Shown here piece after piece: positions 1 to 6,948 of a stretch of 33,821 nt of DNA. The notes under the pieces were generated by a model. That model was not told where the DNA came from and made no database searches. It saw only the letters and a program-made list of their open reading frames with translations. Source of the DNA: an uncultured Eubacteriales bacterium. Its GTDB lineage: Bacteria; Bacillota; Clostridia; Lachnospirales; Lachnospiraceae. The position numbers and the translations under genes were made by a program. Where the stretch lies: positions 1 through 33,821 of the forward strand of contig URND01000019.1 of assembly GCA_900549105.1 (NCBI GenBank), given 5' to 3'. The stretch's first letter is position 1. Every line of letters begins with the position of its first letter.

Positions 1-1302
1 AACCGCATCACCGCCGGCAAAAACGCCCGGGCGGCTTGTCGCACCGTTACTCTCCTCGGCAACAATACATTTTCTGCGATCCGTATCCAGGCCTTCTGTC
101 GTAGAGGAAATGAGGGGATTCGGCGACGTGCCGAGGGACATAATCACCGTGTCTGCCTCAATCTCATATTCCGAGCCCGGTACTTCCACCGGTCTCCTTC
201 TGCCCGATTCATCCGGTTCGCCAAGTTCCATACGGACACATCGGATTCCCCGTACCCATCCGTCATCATCCACAAGAATTTCCACCGGATTATTTAAAAG
301 ATGGAACTGAATTCCCTCTTCCTTTGCGTGATGCACTTCTTCTGCTCTGGCCGGAAGTTCTTTTTCACTTCGGCGATACACGATATGGGTTTCCGCCCCC
401 AGACGGAGAGCTGTACGCGCGGCATCCATCGCCACATTGCCGCCGCCGACAACAACAACCTTTTTGCCGGCATGAATCGGCGTATCATAATTCATAAATG
501 CTTTCATTAAATTATTTCGTGTCAAATATTCATTGGCCGAGAATACACCGTTGGCCTGTTCTCCCGGAATACCCATAAACTTCGGAAGTCCGGCGCCGGA
601 ACCGATAAATACGGCATCAAAACCCTCTTCATCCATCAGCTCATCAATCGTTACAGATTTGCCCACAACAGCATCTGTTTCAATCTCCACACCAAGCTTT
701 TTAACGTTTTCAACCTCATGGGCCACAACCTTATCCTTTGGCAGACGGAATTCCGGAATACCATAGACAAGCACGCCGCCGGCCTGATGAAGAGCCTCAA
801 AAATTTTCACCTGATAGCCCATCTTTGCCAAATCTCCGGCACAGGTTAAGCCCGCCGGGCCGGAACCAATCACAGCTACCCGTTCCGGGCGCTGCTCTTT
901 TGTCTTTGCCGGCTCCACCCCATTCTCACTGGCCCAGTCGGCAACAAATCGTTCAAGCTTTCCGATGGATACCGGGTCGCCCTTTTTGCCGAGAATACAC
1001 CGCCCTTCACACTGAGTTTCCTGCGGGCATACGCGTCCGCAGACTGCCGGAAGGGAAGACGATTCATTAATTATATCATAAGCTTTCTTAAAATCTCTTT
1101 CTTTCACTGCCTGAATAAATTCAGGAATATCGATGGATACCGGACATCCCTGCACACAGAGTGGCTTTGCACAATGAAGGCAGCGTTCTGCTTCCGCGAC
1201 AGCCTCTTCCTCCGAATATCCCAAACATACTTCTTCAAAATTCTTTGCCCGTACCAGCGGCTCCTGCTCCCGAACAGGAACACGTGTCATATTTACTGCC
1301 AT
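1..1302 (-). CDS. nfnB: NfnB / GltA-like NADPH-binding flavoprotein subunit (C-terminus cut by window edge)
   Basis: Read on the minus strand from ATG at 1302, the frame stays open to base 1, giving about 434 codons. The family is usually about 460-470 residues, so roughly 30 C-terminal residues lie outside. The N-terminus has the cysteine-rich iron-sulfur region of glutamate synthase small-subunit proteins (CLHCAKPLC, then CPV, VCGRVCPQETQCEG). A dinucleotide-binding segment VAVIGSGPAGLTCA follows, and the sequence breaks off in the late conserved GVFAGGDAV. On its own it could be called GltA, the glutamate synthase small subunit. Its start overlaps the stop of the FNR-like gene by one base (TAATG), and this pairing is that of NfnAB, the electron-bifurcating NADH-dependent reduced ferredoxin:NADP+ oxidoreductase. 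In that complex this subunit binds NADPH, FAD and two [4Fe-4S] clusters. The NfnB reading is therefore inference from context, but a strong one. Confidence 0.88.
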   Translation of the reverse strand, partial: MAVNMTRVPVREQEPLVRAKNFEEVCLGYSEEEAVAEAERCLHCAKPLCVQGCPVSIDIPEFIQAVKERDFKKAYDIINESSSLPAVCGRVCPQETQCEGRCILGKKGDPVSIGKLERFVADWASENGVEPAKTKEQRPERVAVIGSGPAGLTCAGDLAKMGYQVKIFEALHQAGGVLVYGIPEFRLPKDKVVAHEVENVKKLGVEIETDAVVGKSVTIDELMDEEGFDAVFIGSGAGLPKFMGIPGEQANGVFSANEYLTRNNLMKAFMNYDTPIHAGKKVVVVGGGNVAMDAARTALRLGAETHIVYRRSEKELPARAEEVHHAKEEGIQFHLLNNPVEILVDDDGWVRGIRCVRMELGEPDESGRRRPVEVPGSEYEIEADTVIMSLGTSPNPLISSTTEGLDTDRRKCIVAEESNGATSRPGVFAGGDAV

Positions 1303-2192
1303 TAAGCCTCACCTCCACACTGTCCGCAGCCGCCATGATGGGTATCCCCTTCGGTCACCTTCAACATAGCCCGGCCTTCCTCTGTCTTATACATCTGCTG
1401 ACGTTTCATTGCCTGGTCAAAATCAACCAGATGTCCGTCAAACTCCGGACCATCCACACAGGCAAATTTCACTTCGCCGCCAACAGTTACACGGCAGGCG
1501 CCGCACATCCCGGTGCCGTCCACCATAATCGGATTCAGGCTGACCGTTGTCGGAATGTCCAGACTTTTCGTCATCAAGCAGGCAAATTTCATCATAATCA
1601 TAGGGCCGATAACCACACAATGGTCATACTGTTTATGCTGATTCTTCACCAAATCTTCAAGCACCTGGGTAACCAGCCCTTTGAAGCCATAGGAACCATC
1701 ATCCGTGGCCACATAAAGATAATCAGACACGGCCGCCATCTCTTTTGTTAAAATCAGTAAATCTTTTGTCTTCGCTCCAATAATGACATCTACTTTAATG
1801 CCATGCTCATGGAGCCATTTTACCTGTGGATATACCGGGGCGGTACCAACGCCGCCGGCAATAAACAGCATTTTTTTCGACTGAAGCTTTTCAATAGCTT
1901 CATGCACAAATTCCGAAGGATTTCCCAGTGGGCCAGTGACATCGGCAAATGCATCGCCCGCCTTCAATTCAGCCATCCTCTCAGTGGACGCGCCAACTGT
2001 CTGGAAAACAATGCAGATGGTCCCTTCCTCTCTATTATAGTCGCAGATGGTCAGCGGAATCCGCTCACCTCTCTCATCCATTCTCACAATAACGAATTCT
2101 CCCGGCTGGCAAGCCTTAGCAACCCGTGGTGCTTCAACTTCCATAAAGAAGATTTTCTCTGCCAGTTTTCTGGCCTCCCGTATTTTAAACAT
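1302..2192 (-). CDS. nfnA: NfnA, ferredoxin-NADP reductase-like subunit of bifurcating transhydrogenase
   Basis: This 296-residue cytoplasmic protein has an N-terminal FAD domain (GEFVIVRM near residue 31, RIPLTICDY near 44), a nucleotide-binding domain starting at IAGGVGTAPVYPQ (111-123), and a C-terminal [2Fe-2S] site. The cluster ligands visible are Asp225 followed by Cys230, Cys233 and Cys245 in DGTGMCGACRVTVGG and FACVDGPEF. The unusual one-Asp, three-Cys ligation is known for NfnA. It is annotated elsewhere as sulfide dehydrogenase or dihydroorotate dehydrogenase electron-transfer subunit, but there is no pyrD neighbour here. The start at 2192 has a strong AGGAGGGG site. It is translationally coupled to nfnB. 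The protein ends in an extra short tail with Cys289 and Cys292 (GGCGQCGG). Confidence 0.9.
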   Translation of the reverse strand: MFKIREARKLAEKIFFMEVEAPRVAKACQPGEFVIVRMDERGERIPLTICDYNREEGTICIVFQTVGASTERMAELKAGDAFADVTGPLGNPSEFVHEAIEKLQSKKMLFIAGGVGTAPVYPQVKWLHEHGIKVDVIIGAKTKDLLILTKEMAAVSDYLYVATDDGSYGFKGLVTQVLEDLVKNQHKQYDHCVVIGPMIMMKFACLMTKSLDIPTTVSLNPIMVDGTGMCGACRVTVGGEVKFACVDGPEFDGHLVDFDQAMKRQQMYKTEEGRAMLKVTEGDTHHGGCGQCGGEA

Positions 2193-2253
2193 ATTTCCCC
2201 TCCTGGAATATCTTTAATTCTTTACCCAATTGAAGTATCGATTTTGTGTGTAG

Positions 2254-2282
2254 ATTATACTCCGATTTACAGAGAAATGCAA
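2254..2282 (-). promoter_or_regulatory. Sigma-A-type promoter for nfnAB
   Basis: On the minus strand TTGCAT (2277-2282) and TATAAT (2254-2259) are separated by exactly 17 bases and lie about 60 bases upstream of the nfnA start. The -10 is perfect; the -35 is moderate. Confidence 0.6.
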
Positions 2283-2285
2283 GGT

Positions 2286-2303
2286 AAGTTTAGGACTTAA
2301 CAA
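2286..2303. promoter_or_regulatory. Possible Rex-type operator upstream of nfnAB
   Basis: The 18-mer here has a perfect TTAACAA half and a poor second half (4 of 7) in the 7-4-7 arrangement of the clostridial Rex consensus TTGTTAA-N4-TTAACAA. It sits just upstream of the -35 of the nfn promoter. Rex is a repressor released by NADH, which would suit this gene, but 11 of 14 positions is weak evidence. Confidence 0.3.
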
Positions 2304-2308
2304 TGTCT

Positions 2309-3706
2309 TTAAAAATGCATCCCGAATTTTTCTCTGAGAGCCTTAACGACTTCCTCTTCATGCATGCCCCTGGAACCCTTCACCAAAACGGCATCTCCAT
2401 CTGAGACATTTGCCAGAAGCCACGGGATTGCCTCCTCATTTGTATCAAAACTGCACACCGCGATTCCTTCGCCCGAATCAATGACAGCCTTTGCCAGCGC
2501 TTTCATTTCCTGTCCGACAGTAACAATCAAATCAAGTGCTTCCCTGGCTATGGCAAGCCCCGTATCATAATGGCACTGCCGGGACACATCGCCCAACTCC
2601 AAAATATCCCCGAGAACCGCAATCTTCCGCCCCGGATTATCGAGCTGCATTAATACATCCACCCCGGATTTTACGGAAGCAGGGCTTGCATTGTAAGTAT
2701 CGTCAATAACTTTAATGCCGCGGGACAAATGATTGATCTGCTGACGCATCGGAATGCCCTCGTAATTCTTCAAACCCCTCTTGGCTGTTTCCGGCTCAAT
2801 GCCAAAATACCGGGCAACAGCAATAGCTACCGCCGCATTCAACACATTATGAAGTCCAAGCTGCTGAATGACGATATCCTCCTTCCCTTCCGGATAGACA
2901 AGGGTAAAACAATTCTTTCCATCTTCAATGTGAATATTTTCTGCCCGATAGCCGCACCCCTCGGATGTTCCGAAAAGAGTCACCGGGCATTTCATTGTTT
3001 TAGCGGCCTGCCGTAAAAGCGGGTCGTCGCCATTCAGAAAAATCCTCTGTTTCTCTGTAAAATTCATGGCAATTTTTAATTTTTCTTTCATTGTGTTTTC
3101 TTTTTTTCCAAACTGGGCAATATGGGCCTCGCCGATATTTGTCACAACAGCCACATCCGGTGCGACGAAGCGAACCAGATTTTCCATTTCTCCAAATTCA
3201 CTGATACCCATTTCAACGACAGCCAGTTCCTGCCCCTTTTCCATGCGGAATAATGTCAGCGGAACGCCAATCTGACTGTTCTGATTTCCGGCCGTCTTCA
3301 TAATATGAAATCCGGTTTCCAATGCTGCGCCAATCATTTCCTTTGTGGAAGTCTTTCCAACACTTCCGGTAATGCCTACGATTGGCATCTGAAATCTTCT
3401 CCGGTACCAGGCGGACAACGCCCCCAGAGCTTTCACTGTATCCTTCACCAGGATATGTACTTTATCCGTGGCTATCACATCTCCATGGGACATAAAAACG
3501 CCGGCGGCGCCATGGTCCAATACCTGGGCAATAAATTTGTGGGCATCTACTTTTTCACCGATAATCGGCACAAAAAGACTTCCTTTCCCCGCCTCCCGGC
3601 TGTCAATACATATATTATCAATCACTGTCTTCGGATTACCGGCCAGCAATATTCCATCCACTGCTTTTACAATCTCCCCTGCAGTTATTGCTTCCACATT
3701 CATCAT
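2309..3706 (-). CDS. murF: UDP-N-acetylmuramoyl-tripeptide--D-alanyl-D-alanine ligase
   Basis: MurF adds D-Ala-D-Ala to the UDP-MurNAc tripeptide using ATP, the last cytoplasmic step of peptidoglycan precursor synthesis. The protein is 465 residues, normal for the family. The N-terminal substrate domain contains DSREAGKGSLFVP (35-47), the ATP-binding P-loop is GITGSVGKTST (111-121), the central Mur ligase domain carries VVEMGISEFGEM and the conserved N-x-GEAH, and the C-terminal domain begins near VIDDTYNASPASV. The start is uncertain by a few codons: ATG at 3706 abuts the AGAAGGG motif, while ATG 3703 or GTG 3697 are better spaced. It is not next to other mur genes, and has its own promoter. 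Confidence 0.95.
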   Translation of the reverse strand: MMNVEAITAGEIVKAVDGILLAGNPKTVIDNICIDSREAGKGSLFVPIIGEKVDAHKFIAQVLDHGAAGVFMSHGDVIATDKVHILVKDTVKALGALSAWYRRRFQMPIVGITGSVGKTSTKEMIGAALETGFHIMKTAGNQNSQIGVPLTLFRMEKGQELAVVEMGISEFGEMENLVRFVAPDVAVVTNIGEAHIAQFGKKENTMKEKLKIAMNFTEKQRIFLNGDDPLLRQAAKTMKCPVTLFGTSEGCGYRAENIHIEDGKNCFTLVYPEGKEDIVIQQLGLHNVLNAAVAIAVARYFGIEPETAKRGLKNYEGIPMRQQINHLSRGIKVIDDTYNASPASVKSGVDVLMQLDNPGRKIAVLGDILELGDVSRQCHYDTGLAIAREALDLIVTVGQEMKALAKAVIDSGEGIAVCSFDTNEEAIPWLLANVSDGDAVLVKGSRGMHEEEVVKALREKFGMHF

Positions 3707-3741
3707 CCCTTCTATAATAAAAATACAAGCCTTCCGCGTAG

Positions 3742-3770
3742 ATTATAACAAGAAATCCCATAGCTGTCGA
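3742..3770 (-). promoter_or_regulatory. Sigma-A-type promoter for murF
   Basis: TCGACA (3765-3770) and TATAAT (3742-3747) on the minus strand are 17 bases apart. The -10 is preceded by TGT, an extended -10 element. Transcription would start about 30 bases before murF. Confidence 0.65.
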
Positions 3771-3826
3771 TAATTTCTGTGTTTTTTATCTCTCTGCTGG
3801 TTTATATCCATTTTTTTACAATTCCC

Positions 3827-3855
3827 TTGACCCCAAACGCCACATTTGATATCCT
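3827..3855 (+). promoter_or_regulatory. Promoter for the sodium symporter gene
   Basis: TTGACC (3827-3832) and TATCCT (3850-3855) are 17 bases apart, about 36 bases upstream of the ATG at 3891. It is back-to-back with the murF promoter in the same 184-base intergenic region. Confidence 0.5.
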
Positions 3856-3890
3856 ATATAAGTTATAAGCACATATGAAAGGGGAAAATC

Positions 3891-5264
3891 ATGGAAAAAA
3901 GAGAACACTTTTCATCCCGACTCGGATTTATTCTTATTTCGGCTGGCTGCGCCATCGGCCTCGGCAATGTGTGGCGTTTTCCTTATATCACTGGTAAGTA
4001 CGGCGGTGCCGCCTTTGTGTTAATTTATCTTGTATTCCTTGTCATTCTCGGTCTGCCGATTATGGTTATGGAATTCTCTGTAGGCCGCGCCAGTCAAAAA
4101 TCTGCTGCCCGGAGTTTTCACATTTTGGAGCCATCCGGCACCAAATGGCATATCACCGGTTATCTGGCTATAGCCGGGAATTATCTGCTCATGATGTTTT
4201 ATACAACAGTGGGCGGCTGGATGCTTTTTTATGTTTACAAAATGCTCTGCGGTGAATTTGTCGGCGCCTCCCCGGAAGCAGTCGGCGGCATTTTTAACGG
4301 CATGCTCGCTGACCCCGGCGCCATGACCCTCTGGATGCTCATTACCGTTCTGCTTTGTTTCGGTATCTGCAGCCTCGGACTTCAAAATGGCGTGGAGCGC
4401 ATCACCAAAGTAATGATGAGCTTTCTTTTAATCATTCTTGTTATTTTATGTATACGCAGCGTGACTCTGGATGGTGCCGCAGAAGGTATCCGTTTTTATT
4501 TAATTCCTGATTTCGGGAAAATCGCAGAAAACGGGCTTGGCGAAGTTATTTTCGCCGCCATGGGGCAAGCCTTCTTTACTTTAAGTTTAGGTATCGGCGC
4601 CATGGCTATTTTCGGAAGTTACATCAGCAAAGAACACCGTCTTCTGGGAGAATCTATGAATATCTGTATTCTGGATACCCTAATTGCCCTGATGGCCGGA
4701 CTGGTTATCTTCCCGGCTTGCTTTGCTTTTGGTGTGGACCCGGGCGAAGGCCCTGGCCTTGTTTTTGTCACTTTGCCAAATATTTTTAACCAGATGGCCG
4801 GCGGACGGATTTTCGGAACACTGTTTTTTATCTTTATGTCCTTTGCCGCCATGTCCACCATCATTGCCGTATTCGAAAACATTTTAAGTTTTTCCATGGA
4901 TTTATGGGGATGGGAGCGCCGAAAAGCCGTTTTAATTAACGGCATCCTTATCATCCTGTTATCCATGCCGTGCGTCCTCGGCTTTAACATTCTCAGCGGA
5001 ATTACTCCGCTTGGCGCCGGAAGCACAATTCAGGATTTGGAAGACTTTATTGTCTCCAACAATCTCCTGCCTCTCGGAAGCCTTTTATATTTACTCTTCT
5101 GCACAAGCAAGCGGGGATGGGGATGGAAAAACTTTATTCAGGAAGCAGACGCCGGAAAAGGGCCGAAATTTCCTCAGTGGTCCAAATTCTATGTCAGTTA
5201 CATCCTTCCTTTGATCATTCTGTTCATCCTTGTTATGGGATACTGGCAAAAATTCTTTGCCTAA
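3891..5264 (+). CDS. Neurotransmitter:sodium symporter family transporter
   Basis: This 457-residue integral membrane protein has the pattern of prokaryotic NSS (SNF) transporters, with about 11 hydrophobic segments. The first helix carries the family signature in SAGCAIGLGNVWRFPYITGK (residues 18-37), where the unwound GLGN region binds Na+ and substrate in LeuT-fold proteins. A second landmark is the segment around GQAFFTLSLGIGAMAIFGSY (helix 6). These proteins import amino acids, often aromatic or branched, by sodium symport; the substrate cannot be read from the sequence. The bacterial 11-helix length matches the Tyt1/MhsT type. The start has a GAAAGGGGAAAATC site directly upstream. It is monocistronic, between its own promoter and a terminator. 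Confidence 0.93.
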   Translation: MEKREHFSSRLGFILISAGCAIGLGNVWRFPYITGKYGGAAFVLIYLVFLVILGLPIMVMEFSVGRASQKSAARSFHILEPSGTKWHITGYLAIAGNYLLMMFYTTVGGWMLFYVYKMLCGEFVGASPEAVGGIFNGMLADPGAMTLWMLITVLLCFGICSLGLQNGVERITKVMMSFLLIILVILCIRSVTLDGAAEGIRFYLIPDFGKIAENGLGEVIFAAMGQAFFTLSLGIGAMAIFGSYISKEHRLLGESMNICILDTLIALMAGLVIFPACFAFGVDPGEGPGLVFVTLPNIFNQMAGGRIFGTLFFIFMSFAAMSTIIAVFENILSFSMDLWGWERRKAVLINGILIILLSMPCVLGFNILSGITPLGAGSTIQDLEDFIVSNNLLPLGSLLYLLFCTSKRGWGWKNFIQEADAGKGPKFPQWSKFYVSYILPLIILFILVMGYWQKFFA

Positions 5265-5274
5265 GATAAAAATC

Positions 5275-5327
5275 AAAAAACGTTACAAACTATTTCTATA
5301 CGAAGGAACCGGGTTTGTAACGTTTTT
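5275..5327. terminator. Bidirectional intrinsic terminator
   Basis: An inverted repeat of AAAAACGTTACAAAC and GTTTGTAACGTTTTT (arms about 5275-5290 and 5313-5327) lies between two convergent genes. It has a T-run on both strands, so it can end the symporter transcript and the coiled-coil transcript. Confidence 0.85.
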
Positions 5328-5336
5328 ATTTATCTG

Positions 5337-5951
5337 CTATGCAATTTTATCCAATCGCGCCTTCACCTGCCGCATTTCTTTTTCAAGATTTGTCACGCGC
5401 AGCGCAATCAGCTCTTCTTCATTTGTAATTTTTAATGCTTCGTGCAGTTTCCTATGTAAATCAAAATGAGCCTCGGCAATAATTTTTATTCCGTGAATAA
5501 CCTCATTTTCCAAAGTTGTCTCTATAGATTTGACAGAAGTTTTTAACTGCTCAACGTCCGTCTTCAATTCCTGCACATCTTCTTTTGTATCCTGAATGTC
5601 CGCTTTAACTTCTTTCATTTCTGTCTGAAGTTCCTGAATGTCTCCCTTCATCTCCCGGATATCTTCTTTGACCTCTTTCATTTCTGTCTGAAGTTCCTGA
5701 ATGTCTCCCTTCATCTCCCGGATATCTTCTTTAACTTCCTTCATTTCTGTTTGAAGCTCTTTGACATCCGCCTGAAGTTCCTGAATGTCTCCCTTCATTT
5801 CCCGGATATCTTCTTTAACTTCCTTCATTTCTGTTTGAAGTTCTTTGACATCCGCCTTGACTTCCTTCATCTCCGTCTGGAGTTCTTTGACATCCGCCTT
5901 GACTTCCTTCATCTCCGTTTGAAGTTCTTTGACATCCGACTGAACACCCAA
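5337..5951 (-). CDS. Tandem-repeat coiled-coil protein of unknown function
   Basis: I do not recognise a named family. The visible 204 residues are almost entirely heptad-patterned and highly charged: units of 14 residues (VKELQTEMKEVKAD) and 21 residues (EDIREMKGDIQELQTEMKEVK) are reiterated over about residues 5-120. A less repetitive helical tail follows, with a conserved-looking C-terminal part (HGIKIIAEAHFDLHRKL, then LRVTNLEKEMRQVKARLDKIA). There is no signal peptide or membrane segment. Similar short proteins with this C-terminal part occur in Firmicutes, but I cannot give a function. The only in-frame start near this end is a TTG at 5951 without a Shine-Dalgarno site. The reading frame continues upstream to 6014 (residues DETQDREILQTILTTVLGVQ), and a strong AGGAGG plus ATG (5998) sits one frame off, so the 5' end looks frameshifted or mis-sequenced. 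Confidence 0.7.
   Translation of the reverse strand: MGVQSDVKELQTEMKEVKADVKELQTEMKEVKADVKELQTEMKEVKEDIREMKGDIQELQADVKELQTEMKEVKEDIREMKGDIQELQTEMKEVKEDIREMKGDIQELQTEMKEVKADIQDTKEDVQELKTDVEQLKTSVKSIETTLENEVIHGIKIIAEAHFDLHRKLHEALKITNEEELIALRVTNLEKEMRQVKARLDKIA
5590..5945. repeat. In-frame direct repeats (42 and 63 bp units) in the coiled-coil gene
   Basis: Near-identical 42-base units (for example 5840-5881 and 5882-5923) and about three 63-base units between about 5600 and 5800 encode the 14- and 21-residue heptad units. All are multiples of 21 bases, so copy-number change would keep frame and heptad phase. Such near-identity suggests recent slippage or recombination. Confidence 0.85.
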
Positions 5952-6028
5952 TACTGTCGTTAATATTGTTTGTAATATTTCCCGATCCTGCGTTTCATCT
6001 CCCCTCCTTCCACTTTAAGTTAATTAAT

Positions 6029-6057
6029 ATTATACTCTAAATAGATTTCAGGTTCAA
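6029..6057 (-). promoter_or_regulatory. Promoter for the coiled-coil gene
   Basis: TTGAAC (6052-6057) and TATAAT (6029-6034) on the minus strand are separated by 17 bases. A strong AAGGAGGGG follows at 6001-6009. This supports real expression starting near 6022 and initiation near 5998 rather than at the TTG at 5951. Confidence 0.65.
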
Positions 6058-6102
6058 TTTAAATTTTAATAATCGTATGCCAGGATTCGACAACTCTCCG
6101 CA

Positions 6103-6948
6103 TTATTCTATTTTCTCAAAATGCTGATAGTCCTTTGGATTTTCCCAATCACCGCCCCAGGTAAAACCGTGCTCGATAAACAACTGGTAGCACAAATCCT
6201 CATGATTGATCATATGCTCCAAAGAGGCGTCTTCTCTGTTCATATAAGGTATGGACGCGTCAAAATAAGTGTCCATTCCCCAATCATAATAAGTCACATA
6301 AGGGTTATGCAATGGATTAATATCGATGGCCCGGCCGAAAGCATGGTTTGACAGGGTTACTCCATCCAGCGTCGATACTCTGTAGTTAAAAGCAGACGTA
6401 TTGTTATTTTCAATTGACCAATTGTCATCCGCCCCAAAATCATCAATCAGAAACATTTTTTCAATTTCGTACTGATTCTCATAAAGAGCCTGAAATATTT
6501 CCAGAAAATCCTGGGCCAGCTCCGCATGGACCATAAGCTCTCCCACATAAATCTGCTGGTCATATCCGTAATGAAGCACCTTTAAATATCTGAGTTCCTC
6601 CCGGGGAATCGTGCAATCTTCTTTATAGGATAGGCCATAGATTCTCTGAAATAAATCGTCATCAATAATGGAGCTTATAAAATAGTTATCTAATTCTCCG
6701 CCTTCAATATCCTCCGGATGGATAATCGTCCCTGCGGCCAGGCCATCCAGATTTTCTATTTTGGTTTCCATACCTGCCTCTGCCGCGGTATCTGTCTCTG
6801 TATCCGCTGCGGTCTCAGCAATTAGGACATTCAGTTTTGATTGGGATTCTGCTGCTGCGGTTTCGGCCGGGGCCGTATTTTTCCGGCATCCCGCCAAAAC
6901 CAGCACCATGCAGAGAACCATTCCCATGATTGTTCTTTTATTCACCAT
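6103..6948 (-). CDS. Lipoprotein with M15-type (D-Ala-D-Ala carboxypeptidase / endopeptidase) domain
   Basis: The 281-residue product starts with a lipoprotein signal peptide: basic MVNKRT, a hydrophobic core, and lipobox LAGC with Cys about residue 21. An Ala/Glu/Thr-rich linker follows to about residue 65. The C-terminal half carries the zinc-peptidase M15 signature SNHAFGRAIDINP (His and Asp ligands) and a final His in DYQHFEK after GFTWGGDW, which matches the M15C group. These enzymes cut peptide stems of peptidoglycan, so it probably acts on the outer face of the membrane on cell wall. Its ATG lies inside the end of the M48 protease gene (11-base overlap), so the two are translated together. 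The exact bond cleaved is not deducible. Confidence 0.85.
   Translation of the reverse strand: MVNKRTIMGMVLCMVLVLAGCRKNTAPAETAAAESQSKLNVLIAETAADTETDTAAEAGMETKIENLDGLAAGTIIHPEDIEGGELDNYFISSIIDDDLFQRIYGLSYKEDCTIPREELRYLKVLHYGYDQQIYVGELMVHAELAQDFLEIFQALYENQYEIEKMFLIDDFGADDNWSIENNNTSAFNYRVSTLDGVTLSNHAFGRAIDINPLHNPYVTYYDWGMDTYFDASIPYMNREDASLEHMINHEDLCYQLFIEHGFTWGGDWENPKDYQHFEKIE

Noticed and set aside
1..1302. Call as glutamate synthase small subunit
   Set aside because: No large glutamate synthase subunit is adjacent, and the coupled FNR-like gene points to NfnAB.
5590..5945. Regular direct repeats that could suggest a CRISPR array
   Set aside because: Units are contiguous, coding and in frame, with no unique spacers and no cas genes.
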